Below, in pieces: positions 52,157 to 60,158 of a DNA stretch of 64,000 nucleotides; position 1 is the stretch's first letter; each line of letters starts with the position of its first letter. The stretch is from Candidatus Poribacteria bacterium. Lineage in GTDB: Bacteria; Poribacteria; WGA-4E; WGA-3G. Location of the stretch: NCBI GenBank assembly GCA_022825665.1, contig JAJDWI010000149.1, forward strand, positions 1 to 64,000, given 5' to 3'. Both the position numbers and the translations under genes were made by a program. Below the pieces are notes generated by a model that saw nothing but the letters and a program-made list of their open reading frames with translations, had not been told where the DNA came from and did no database searches.

Positions 52157-54070
52157 CTATTCTGTGTTATCTCCACTGTTTGAGTTTTGATAATATTCAC
52201 CCAGTACCTCGTTTGCGAGGCTTCTACCGTCTTCAATAACCCGTGCGGCAAAATCGAGTGTAACCTCTGTGATATTTGCTTCTTGTGCGCGTTGTTCAAT
52301 ACGGGTTTGTGTAATGTTTCTCATAAAACCTTCAGGTACTAAGTTTAAGCGTTCTATTGCATCCTCAGTCCATTGCAGAGTACTTACAAAATCAACATTC
52401 GTTGTAACATTTTGTGTGTTGGTGTCGGATTGCATAGCTCTGAGTTCAGGTGCATCTTCGCGAACAGCAGCTGCTTCACCCATGCTGTCGTCTATAATCT
52501 CTGTTGCAAATGCATTCGTGATAGTGCCAATTTTCTGAGACCGGGCAGACTTTTCTATGCGTGCTTTTACATTACGTCGCATGTAACCGCGGGGTACAGT
52601 GCGTAGTGCTTTCTTTGCTTGATCTGACCATTGTAGACGGACACCGTCAAATGTTTCCTCTTCAGCAGTTCCACCTTCGTCAATAGCGATGTGTTCAAGT
52701 GAATTTTTGTCAACCATTTGGAACCGTTCCGGTGGAGAGCTACAGACAGGACATTGAACGGGTTGTTGGTTATGTGCAGCATACCCACATTCCCCGCAGA
52801 TGTATGTCTGCACAGCGTCTGATTCTAAAACTTTTTGTTCAGCGATTTCTTTGGCAACGCGTGTGAGTTTTTCTGATGCACGTTGTGGCATAATTGCTTC
52901 CATAGCCATATCTATGACACTTTCGGTGATAACAGAATGTCCGCGTTCAATTGCAAAGCGGTGTACTGCTGTCTTCGCAATTCCACGAACCAGTGGAGGT
53001 GCTTTTTCCATACGATCCATTGCCTCTTGTGTCCATACAAGGGTTTCTTCAGCTTTGACATCAATTTGTGGAAAATAGCGTTGACTTGATAGGAGTACAT
53101 TGCACGGGGCAAGTCTTAATAAGTTTTCTGCGGTGCTGCCAATATCTGTATCTTGTTCGCTATGTACTCCGATTCTACCCAATACAAGGAGCCAAGGCTC
53201 AGTTTTTCGTGTGTATTGTATAATTTTTTCGTAAGCTTTTCCATCAAGTAGAGTAATTTTCAGTTGATAATCGTGTTCTTCTTTTGCGATAGAACGGGCT
53301 ACTTCAAGATGTGACTGATATATTTTGGCAAGTCCCGTGTCAATTACTTCCTCATGGAGTTGCTCTTGTTCCTTAAATTTGAATGTTCTCGCAGCACGTT
53401 CGGTTAGGACGTTGACAACAGAATTGAATACGATATAGTGTAGATATGGATCATATACTCCAACTGCTTCCACTTGTCTGTTGAATTTTTGTCCAAGACT
53501 AATAGCAGTTTTTAAGCCAGAAAAAGATTCTGGACTCCCATCAATTCCGACAAGGATATTTCCTGATTGCTCTTCAATTGGCTCAAGGTTTCTCACGATC
53601 AACGTATCGGTTGTGATACGTCGGACGACGCGTTCACAGACTCCACCGATCAGACTATCTTTAACTGCTCCCATGCCAAGTGCACCCATAATGACCAGAT
53701 CGTAATCACTTTCTTGTATATCCTCAACCAATTTGATGTAGTGCTTACCCTCAGGCATCTTTGGTTCAAATGGAATATCAAACTTTTCGCATTTGTGTTT
53801 CATTACTTCAAGATAGGAATCCGATATGAGTTGAAGACCCATAGTGATAAGTGTATCGTGAATGCGACGTTGTTTTTCCAGTTCTACCTCATCTTGATAC
53901 TCTTCAGGCAGCGTATACTCCATCTGTTTGAAGCGAACATCGTGCATTTTTGCGGCGTAGACGTGCGATCCGACCAACTGTGAATTAAATTTCTTTGCGA
54001 ATTCTACAGCCAAGTCAATACTGGCATCGGAATAGTCTGAATTGTCAACGGGTACGTATATTTTATTCAT
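52157..54070 (-). CDS. Two UspA domains, rubredoxin-like knuckles and three PCP_red domains
   Basis: 637 aa from the ATG at 54070 (a GTG at 54082 is an alternative; GGAAAAG is upstream). Usp domain 1 (about 1-160) and 2 (170-330, with GIDGSPES), PCP_red 1 (344-394, LVWTQEAMDRMEKAPP), rubredoxin-like C425/C428 and C440/C443 (ICGECGY, CPVC), PCP_red 2 (478-530, LQWSDQAKKALRTVP) and PCP_red 3 (564-615, LQWTEDAIERLNLVP). Usp domains bind ATP or sense stress in family members. A redox- or iron-sensing hub is plausible. No comparable layout is known to me. Confidence 0.85.
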   Translation of the reverse strand: MNKIYVPVDNSDYSDASIDLAVEFAKKFNSQLVGSHVYAAKMHDVRFKQMEYTLPEEYQDEVELEKQRRIHDTLITMGLQLISDSYLEVMKHKCEKFDIPFEPKMPEGKHYIKLVEDIQESDYDLVIMGALGMGAVKDSLIGGVCERVVRRITTDTLIVRNLEPIEEQSGNILVGIDGSPESFSGLKTAISLGQKFNRQVEAVGVYDPYLHYIVFNSVVNVLTERAARTFKFKEQEQLHEEVIDTGLAKIYQSHLEVARSIAKEEHDYQLKITLLDGKAYEKIIQYTRKTEPWLLVLGRIGVHSEQDTDIGSTAENLLRLAPCNVLLSSQRYFPQIDVKAEETLVWTQEAMDRMEKAPPLVRGIAKTAVHRFAIERGHSVITESVIDMAMEAIMPQRASEKLTRVAKEIAEQKVLESDAVQTYICGECGYAAHNQQPVQCPVCSSPPERFQMVDKNSLEHIAIDEGGTAEEETFDGVRLQWSDQAKKALRTVPRGYMRRNVKARIEKSARSQKIGTITNAFATEIIDDSMGEAAAVREDAPELRAMQSDTNTQNVTTNVDFVSTLQWTEDAIERLNLVPEGFMRNITQTRIEQRAQEANITEVTLDFAARVIEDGRSLANEVLGEYYQNSNSGDNTE

Positions 54071-54105
54071 AATCTTTTCCACACTTGTCAGACAAGGTAA
54101 TGGAT

Positions 54106-54369
54106 TTATTCTGTCTCAATATTATCCTTAGATATGTAGCGCGAACCGATGAAACCACCAAGTATGTGTGCGAATATAACTGCTGGCCATAAGTAAATCA
54201 TCGCTGTTTGCCAATCCCAATGGAGCACAAATCTTCTGACGACAATGTTCAGGACAATTGGAATATATAAACATCTACTCCAAGGACGACTAAACTTTTT
54301 GAAACGCACACGGAAAAATCCGAAGGGGAAATGAACCAGAAATGCTGTAAAGGATATAATTAGGTTCAA
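54106..54369 (-). CDS. Small membrane protein of unknown function
   Basis: 87 aa with two or three hydrophobic segments (FTAFLVHFPFGFF, IYLWPAVIFAHILGGFIG). TTG start with GGAAG 9 bases upstream. Five bases after SCO1, so likely an oxidase-biogenesis neighbour. No family recognised. Confidence 0.6.
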   Translation of the reverse strand: MNLIISFTAFLVHFPFGFFRVRFKKFSRPWSRCLYIPIVLNIVVRRFVLHWDWQTAMIYLWPAVIFAHILGGFIGSRYISKDNIETE

Positions 54370-54374
54370 TTACT

Positions 54375-55010
54375 TTAACTTCCAAGAAGTGTATTAACAT
54401 CCTTGCGTAGTCGTTTCATAGCAGATTTCTGATGACTATCGTAATAACCGTATATTTCACCGTCTGGCGTAACGAGAACAAACTTTCTACTATGTGGTAA
54501 CATTCCTTCGTGATATGCTGCTGCTAATTTAAATCCCTTGTTAGCCAGTTTGTAAATCTGTTCCTTATTTCCAGTTAGAAAATGCCAACGATTCTCATCT
54601 GCTCCGTATCGATTTGCATATTGTAAGAGAACATCAGTTGTATCTCTATCTGGATCAACTGTGAATGATACGAAGTTGATTTCTTGTGAGTTAAATTCCG
54701 ATTGCAGGTTTGCCATCTCCAGTGTCATTTTAGGACAAATCGTAGGACAATTTGTGAAGATAAAATCTGCAACCCAAACTTTTCCTTTTAAATCAGATAA
54801 TGTCAACTTGTGTCCCTGCTGATTTATTAAACTAAATTCTGGAACGTTAGTTGTTGCCACCTCAGGTGTTGGATCTGGTTTTTTGTTAAATACTAACCAT
54901 AAATTGAAAAGCGCAATACCTATAACTATAAGTCCTAACACAATCCAAGGTAGTGTGCTTTTTTCAATTTTTCGATCATTTTGCTTAAGGTCTACAGTCT
55001 GATTCTCCAT
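54375..55010 (-). CDS. SCO1/SenC-type copper chaperone
   Basis: 211 aa with one N-terminal membrane helix (WIVLGLIVIGIALFNLW) and a thioredoxin-like domain. Copper site CPTICP with two Cys, and His in PHSRKFVLV. Delivers copper to the CuA site of cytochrome oxidase subunit II, whose gene is in the same run. Only this one SCO gene is present. Confidence 0.93.
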   Translation of the reverse strand: MENQTVDLKQNDRKIEKSTLPWIVLGLIVIGIALFNLWLVFNKKPDPTPEVATTNVPEFSLINQQGHKLTLSDLKGKVWVADFIFTNCPTICPKMTLEMANLQSEFNSQEINFVSFTVDPDRDTTDVLLQYANRYGADENRWHFLTGNKEQIYKLANKGFKLAAAYHEGMLPHSRKFVLVTPDGEIYGYYDSHQKSAMKRLRKDVNTLLGS

Positions 55011-55055
55011 TTTAATTATGCCTACAATTTGTAGATTTTGACCTTTGCTGTATCC

Positions 55056-55400
55056 TTAGCGCTGTGTGGTGTCTACGACTTCTGCTGCTGGTTTTTCTAT
55101 AGCATTGAGTCGTGAATCCATAGTAATATCAGGCATCAACATAATTACCAGAAAAACACAGATAAGAAATGGTGTAATAACGATTGCTGCCAAAATACCT
55201 TTCTCAAACTTAAGGTGCATAAAATAAGCAGCAACTAAGATAGCCTTACCACATGCCAAACCGATGAGTAGAATACCTTTTATAACAATAGAATATTCTG
55301 GGATAGCTACTCCTACCTCAATAGCAGTTAATATGAAAAGATATAAGAAAATTAACATATACTTCGGATGTTCATTATGTCCGTTTTGAGCCATATTCAA
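55056..55400 (-). CDS. ctaF: Cytochrome c oxidase subunit IV (caa3-type)
   Basis: 114 aa with three membrane helices (MLIFLYLFILTAIEVGVAI, LIGLACGKAILVAAYFMHL, ILAAIVITPFLICVFLVIML). HLKFEKG matches the CtaF family. Structural subunit IV. Six bases after the subunit III gene. Confidence 0.85.
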   Translation of the reverse strand: MNMAQNGHNEHPKYMLIFLYLFILTAIEVGVAIPEYSIVIKGILLIGLACGKAILVAAYFMHLKFEKGILAAIVITPFLICVFLVIMLMPDITMDSRLNAIEKPAAEVVDTTQR

Positions 55401-55406
55401 TACCTC

Positions 55407-56078
55407 CTACAGTAAATAGATAAAGGTGAAAACCATAATCCAAATAAGGTCAACGAAGTGCCAATAAAGTCCTACAATTTCTACTTCGTGGTTAAACTCA
55501 GCAGTATATCTTCCCCGTAACCCATGTATCAATATAACAATCAGATATATCACACCGCCAGTAACATGTAGTCCATGGAATCCTGTGATAGCATAGAAAG
55601 TGGGACCGAAAAGGTTTGAACCAGATATAGCACCACCTTTTAACCCATGTTCAGGAATATCGGTGAGAGTTAACCCGTGTTTTATCAGGTGTGTCCATTC
55701 ATACGCCTGCAATCCAAGAAAGATTACACCTCCTAAGATAGTTAAACCGAGGAAAGTGCACATCCGAGACACGTTGCCTTTTTGAATTGACTCTAACGCT
55801 TTAACCATTGTGACGCTGCTACAAATTAGTAGGAATGTCATACCTGCGGTTAGGTTTATACCGAGTATTTCACTTGGCGGAACCCATCCAATTACACCTG
55901 CTCCAGCTCTGAGTGCGGCATAAGCTGCGAGCAAGGCACCAAAAGACATGGTATCCCCTATAAGGAAAATCCACATGCCGAGTTTGCCGAGACTATCAGG
56001 CGTTAACGATGGTTCGTATACGTCTTCAGTATGATCTAAAGTGGTAGCTTGTTCCACTATACTTAACTCCTTTTCCAA
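55407..56078 (-). CDS. ctaE: Cytochrome c oxidase subunit III
   Basis: 223 aa, seven membrane helices. GMWIFLIGDTMSFGALLAAY, TFYAITGFHGLHVTGGVIYL and EIVGLYWHFVDLIWIMVFTF with the conserved His/Glu. One of two subunit III-like genes in the operon; this one stands after the methylase insertion. Confidence 0.93.
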   Translation of the reverse strand: MEKELSIVEQATTLDHTEDVYEPSLTPDSLGKLGMWIFLIGDTMSFGALLAAYAALRAGAGVIGWVPPSEILGINLTAGMTFLLICSSVTMVKALESIQKGNVSRMCTFLGLTILGGVIFLGLQAYEWTHLIKHGLTLTDIPEHGLKGGAISGSNLFGPTFYAITGFHGLHVTGGVIYLIVILIHGLRGRYTAEFNHEVEIVGLYWHFVDLIWIMVFTFIYLL

Positions 56079-56175
56079 TTATTATTCGCTGTGGTAGACG
56101 TTGTTTGAAACCGATGGTACAAACAGAAGTCCACTTATTTATGATTCACTATAGTTCACTAATTGTTATTAAATA

Positions 56176-57045
56176 TTAATGTGTGCCGCATTGAATTCGA
56201 GCCTCAGCCATAGATGCGATCTCACTGTCAATCTCAAACCCAATGAAGTCTCGTCCTTCCTTTCGTGCTGCGATACCAGTAGAACCTGAACCCGCAAATG
56301 GATCGCAAACAACAGAACCTTCTACAGAGAAAATCCTGATTAAGTGTCGCAATAAAGGCACTGGTTTTGCAGCGATATGTCCAAATTTCTCACGAGGTTT
56401 AGGTACTGGAATCACTGTCCCTGGAAAACGATCTTTATCAACAACAGGGTCAGATACGTCTATAAGTCCAGTCTGATATTGAAGCCAGTTGTCTACGAAT
56501 GTTCCTTCGCGTGGAGACTGAGCTAAAATAATAATCTCCATCTGTGGTTTGAGTTGTGGAGTCTTTCTCCCACCTAAAGCTGTTATAATCCTCTCTTTTT
56601 CTTTATCTGGCAGATTACGTTTCTGTACGAAATGGTCTTGTTTAAATGCTTTTGCTTGACCTTCATACCTCCATGCTAACATATCCCTGATTTCAAAACC
56701 TGCGTCCTCAATTGCACTTGTTGCGCGATGCGATAATCTTGGGTGTGAAAAACAGAGAACAAATCCACCCGGTTTTATAATGCGAAACCACTGTTCAGCG
56801 ACCGGTTTTAGGAATCTATATAAATTATGACCTTGTGCTCGGTCAAATTTCATTCCTACAGGAAGTCCGCCAATTACTCCTTTTTTTTGTCTGGATCTAA
56901 TTCGCTGTGTATTCCATCTATCGTCCATTCCATCAAGGAAATAGGGCGGATCAGTTAAAATAAGAGACACACTTTGTGGTGGAATCTTAGACATTCCTTT
57001 GCGGCAATCTATACATTGAATCCAAGAATCACCACTATTATTCAT
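56176..57045 (-). CDS. Orphan DNA methyltransferase inside the oxidase operon
   Basis: 289 aa. TDPPY catalytic motif at 31-35 precedes DPFAGSGSTG at 248-257, the beta-class order. This differs from the methylase at 31.4 kb (SAM motif first). No restriction partner. It sits between the CPAC-motif small gene and the second subunit III gene, both oxidase-type, and appears to be an insertion. DPPY does not settle N4-C versus N6-A. Confidence 0.92.
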   Translation of the reverse strand: MNNSGDSWIQCIDCRKGMSKIPPQSVSLILTDPPYFLDGMDDRWNTQRIRSRQKKGVIGGLPVGMKFDRAQGHNLYRFLKPVAEQWFRIIKPGGFVLCFSHPRLSHRATSAIEDAGFEIRDMLAWRYEGQAKAFKQDHFVQKRNLPDKEKERIITALGGRKTPQLKPQMEIIILAQSPREGTFVDNWLQYQTGLIDVSDPVVDKDRFPGTVIPVPKPREKFGHIAAKPVPLLRHLIRIFSVEGSVVCDPFAGSGSTGIAARKEGRDFIGFEIDSEIASMAEARIQCGTH

Positions 57046-57083
57046 TGTTACACCAATTTCCTTTATTAGCTGGTGTATGCGTG

Positions 57084-57311
57084 TTAAGTCTTCAAGTTCC
57101 TATTAGTCCGTCGATAAAGATAGAATACACTTCCTCCGATGATCCCGAATACAGTAAACGGCATTGACATCATAAATAACACACTCCAGTTAAAACCTCT
57201 TGCAATAGGTTCATTTAGGTCTTTACAAGCAGGACATGCTTCAAGTGACTGTGGTAGAAATGATATTACTAAGCCTATTACCAGAATCCAAAGGACAATA
57301 TGTCGTATCAT
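57084..57311 (-). CDS. Small secreted or membrane protein with CPAC motif
   Basis: 75 aa from the ATG at 57311, which has GGAG six bases upstream, inside the end of the previous gene. Signal-like helix (IVLWILVIGLVISFLP), then EACPACKDLN, then a C-terminal membrane helix (FMMSMPFTVFGIIGGSVFYL). The CPAC may bind copper or a disulfide partner, plausible next to an oxidase. Unknown family. Confidence 0.65.
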   Translation of the reverse strand: MIRHIVLWILVIGLVISFLPQSLEACPACKDLNEPIARGFNWSVLFMMSMPFTVFGIIGGSVFYLYRRTNRNLKT

Positions 57312-57322
57312 GCGTAACTCCA

Positions 57323-57916
57323 TTATGCGAAATATACCAGAAAGTATAGGATTGGCCACAACGCGACCACATAAATCCAATATATCGTACATGTTTCAAC
57401 ACCTATATGACTATCTGATGAAAACCTACCAGAAAATGCCATACCGATAACAATTGCTAACCATATTACTGCCCCTAACACGTGAATAGCATGACATCCT
57501 ATCAGTACATAAAAGATAGCTCCATAAACACCGGACTGTAGTGTTAATCCTTTGCCAATAAGTTGTACCCATTCACTTCCTTGAATTATCAGAAATGCCA
57601 GTCCTAAAGTACCTGTGAGAATCAGCAAATTTTGGCATAGTTTTACCCTATCTAATTGAATAGACCGAAGTGCTCGAAATATCGTGTATCCACTGATGAT
57701 TAACAATAGTGTATTGAAACCTGTTACTATACGTGGCAGTTCAATGTCAGCATGCGATAACGGGGGCCAAGTAACATTTCCCATCCGAAAAACCAGAAAT
57801 GCCCCTATCAAACCGGAGAATAACATTGTCTCAGATCCGAGCAAAATTAATACTGCCAATTTAGCATTACTTAGGGGACGATTATCGGTCATTTCAAATT
57901 CAGTCTGTGCCATCAT
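57323..57916 (-). CDS. Cytochrome c oxidase subunit III-like protein
   Basis: 197 aa, five membrane helices: AVLILLGSETMLFSGLIGAF, LLLIISGYTIFRALRS, AIFYVLIGCHAIHVLGAVIWLA and VETCTIYWIYVVALWPILYFL. Shorter than ctaE and less similar to canonical subunit III; it may be an accessory subunit or a degenerate paralogue. Overlaps the 88-aa gene by 4 bases and the following CPAC gene by design (TAATG region). Confidence 0.85.
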   Translation of the reverse strand: MMAQTEFEMTDNRPLSNAKLAVLILLGSETMLFSGLIGAFLVFRMGNVTWPPLSHADIELPRIVTGFNTLLLIISGYTIFRALRSIQLDRVKLCQNLLILTGTLGLAFLIIQGSEWVQLIGKGLTLQSGVYGAIFYVLIGCHAIHVLGAVIWLAIVIGMAFSGRFSSDSHIGVETCTIYWIYVVALWPILYFLVYFA

Positions 57917-58179
57917 TTGGAAACTCTACTTGCTCCTCTTCTTTTGAATCTGTCAACGATGTATTGAATTACCATCTCATAGAAGGCAGCACCGATTAAT
58001 GATATACCGATTATACCCGCGATGATTGTAGCAATCACTGATACGATGGTCTTTATGACTGGAGGTGCATCTAAACCCAAAACAAAACCTAACATAGTTA
58101 TCGCAAACATACTAAGAAAAAGTAGTCCTAATATCAAACCAACTTTTCTATTTCGACTTCTTTGTTCTTGTTCTTTCAT
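57913..58179 (-). CDS. Small membrane protein in the oxidase operon
   Basis: 88 aa, two hydrophobic helices (LILGLLFLSMFAITMLGFVL, TIVSVIATIIAGIIGISLIG) and basic ends. No family recognised. Flanked by ctaB and the subunit III-like gene, overlapping the latter. Confidence 0.7.
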   Translation of the reverse strand: MKEQEQRSRNRKVGLILGLLFLSMFAITMLGFVLGLDAPPVIKTIVSVIATIIAGIIGISLIGAAFYEMVIQYIVDRFKRRGASRVSK

Positions 58180-58197
58180 TTTTCCTCCTATGATAGA

Positions 58198-59124
58198 TCA
58201 TATTTTATCTATTGCCATCATGAGAAATATCAATGGAAGATACAATAATGATGCGTGTAGGACATATCTTGCTGCTTTAAGAGAACTTGTTTTTTGAAAA
58301 TAGATACCACTTATAAGGAACATTCCACCAATCAATAGTGCAGAAATAAAATAGATTCCCCCTGCAATGTTGAATAAGGTTGGAAGTAGACCGACCCCAA
58401 ACAATGCCAAACAGTTGATGACAACCTGATGACGTGTACTTGTTCCATCTGGATGTATTACGGGTAATAATTTTAATCCTGCATTTGCATAATCTTCACG
58501 ATAGATATATGCTATTGCAAGAGAATGTGGTAGTTGCCATAGAAAGAGAATTGCAAACAATACCCAGACTGATCCTGTAAGTGTATTTTGTGCTGCAACC
58601 CATCCAACAACCGGTGGTAATGCCCCCGGTATAGCACCAACCAGAGTGCATAATGACGTGCTTCGCTTCATCGGGGTATATGCAAATAGATAACTTACTA
58701 CAATAAGTGAGATGACAAAACCGCTTAATGGATTGACAATAAACGTTAGATATAGCATTCCGCCACATGTTAAAATCACACAGAACAGCAACGCTTCAGT
58801 AGCATGTAATCTACCCGCGGGTAATGGTCTTTGCTGTGTTCTGGACATCAGGGAATCAATATCTCTTTCTAAATATTGATTAAGACCTAATACCCCGCCT
58901 GCAGTTAATCCTGAACCGATTAAAGTATGTAGAAACAGTATCCAATTAACCGCGCCCTGTGTGCTGAGATAGAATCCAGCAGCGGTAGTAATCAATATCA
59001 TCAGGACCATACGAGGTTTAGTGAGTTCAATATAATCCTCTACCCGCTGAACCAAAGCTGATGTTTTTGTCTGAGAGTTTGCTGCATCACTGTTATTTGG
59101 TAATGCTGCTGTGTTAAATGACAT
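58198..59124 (-). CDS. ctaB: Protoheme IX farnesyltransferase
   Basis: 308 aa, UbiA-type prenyltransferase with eight or nine helices. ELTKPRMVLMILITTAAGFY and NQYLERDIDSLMSRTQQRPLP (first Asp-rich motif) are diagnostic; PLPAGRLHATEAL follows. Converts haem b to haem o for the oxidase. Nine bases after the haem A synthase gene. Confidence 0.95.
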   Translation of the reverse strand: MSFNTAALPNNSDAANSQTKTSALVQRVEDYIELTKPRMVLMILITTAAGFYLSTQGAVNWILFLHTLIGSGLTAGGVLGLNQYLERDIDSLMSRTQQRPLPAGRLHATEALLFCVILTCGGMLYLTFIVNPLSGFVISLIVVSYLFAYTPMKRSTSLCTLVGAIPGALPPVVGWVAAQNTLTGSVWVLFAILFLWQLPHSLAIAYIYREDYANAGLKLLPVIHPDGTSTRHQVVINCLALFGVGLLPTLFNIAGGIYFISALLIGGMFLISGIYFQKTSSLKAARYVLHASLLYLPLIFLMMAIDKI

Positions 59125-59133
59125 TTTGTAATC

Positions 59134-60093
59134 TCATTCGGTTACCAGTGTAGTATTGACCGGTATATTTTCAGTAATTGTTTCTTTAGTAAATCTATAT
59201 AGTTTCAATGTCAAAACAAAACTACTTACTAACATGAGAGCACCAACTGCTACATGTGAAGTTGTTATAATATCTGTAAGTAGAGTTGATACAGCTTCTC
59301 CAAATACAGTTAGTTTTGTAATGTAGGCACCAAACCCAAGCAGTAACTGAACTAAGAGCAATCCAAATAATATCAACGGTAGTTGCAAACCAAAATCCTG
59401 AGAAACCTCACCCAAACTTAGAAAACGTCTCATCAACAAGAATATATGCAGTGCTACCAAGAAAGCAAATAAAAGGTGTGCGTCAAGTCTGTTACCTGTA
59501 TGCCGTAAAATTGCCCCGAAAATGAGTTGAATATATATCAGACAAGTCGTAATCAAACTTAATCTGCGCAGTTTCTTTGCTGTAACGTTATCAACATTCG
59601 TTTCAGACTGGTGCTGATTTTCAATCCAATCAGACGATGTAAATAAACATATCCCGCACAAAAGTGCAAAGAATGCTTGTGCCAAACATGCATGTAATAT
59701 AGCAAAATTGGGATTGAGTTCTGTTACACGAAGTCCTCCGAGAACCCCTTGTACACTGACCCCGATTAGAGCGGTTATTCCGAGCCATATTACCCACTTA
59801 CGAGTTTCCTTAACAAATAACATGACTAACAGAACTATCGTCAACATCCCAACCAATGAACCCATTAAACGATGGCTATGCTCATATAGGATACCACCTA
59901 CCATCTCTGATAGCGGATACAGAAACATATTATATCCGAAGGTTGTGGGCCAATCCGGGACTGCTAATCCTGATTCAGTGCTTGTTACAATACCTCCAAT
60001 TACGATAAGTAAGAATGTTGCCCCTGCAGTGATGAGTGCAATCCGATGGAGCCAAGGACTATAACTGATTTGCTTCATCATACTAAATGCCAC
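59134..60093 (-). CDS. ctaA: Heme A synthase (CtaA/COX15)
   Basis: 319 aa, eight membrane helices. TSTESGLAVPDWPTTFG, EHSHRLMGSLVG, HACLAQAFFALLC and LRHTGNRLDAHLLFA carry the haem-liganding His residues. Converts haem o to haem a, implying an aa3-type enzyme. The GTG at 60093 is taken as start; an ATG four codons in is an alternative. Confidence 0.93.
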   Translation of the reverse strand: MAFSMMKQISYSPWLHRIALITAGATFLLIVIGGIVTSTESGLAVPDWPTTFGYNMFLYPLSEMVGGILYEHSHRLMGSLVGMLTIVLLVMLFVKETRKWVIWLGITALIGVSVQGVLGGLRVTELNPNFAILHACLAQAFFALLCGICLFTSSDWIENQHQSETNVDNVTAKKLRRLSLITTCLIYIQLIFGAILRHTGNRLDAHLLFAFLVALHIFLLMRRFLSLGEVSQDFGLQLPLILFGLLLVQLLLGFGAYITKLTVFGEAVSTLLTDIITTSHVAVGALMLVSSFVLTLKLYRFTKETITENIPVNTTLVTE

Positions 60094-60158
60094 AGAGGTG
60101 ACCTATGTTGATAGGTGTGGTCTAATCTACACCTATCATTCATCAAGTCTTGACTCAA

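Noticed and set aside
44417-54070. PCP_red domains taken as evidence of photosynthesis
   Set aside because: No bch/chl genes are present and the domains are fused to unrelated modules; the domain also occurs in non-photosynthetic bacteria.
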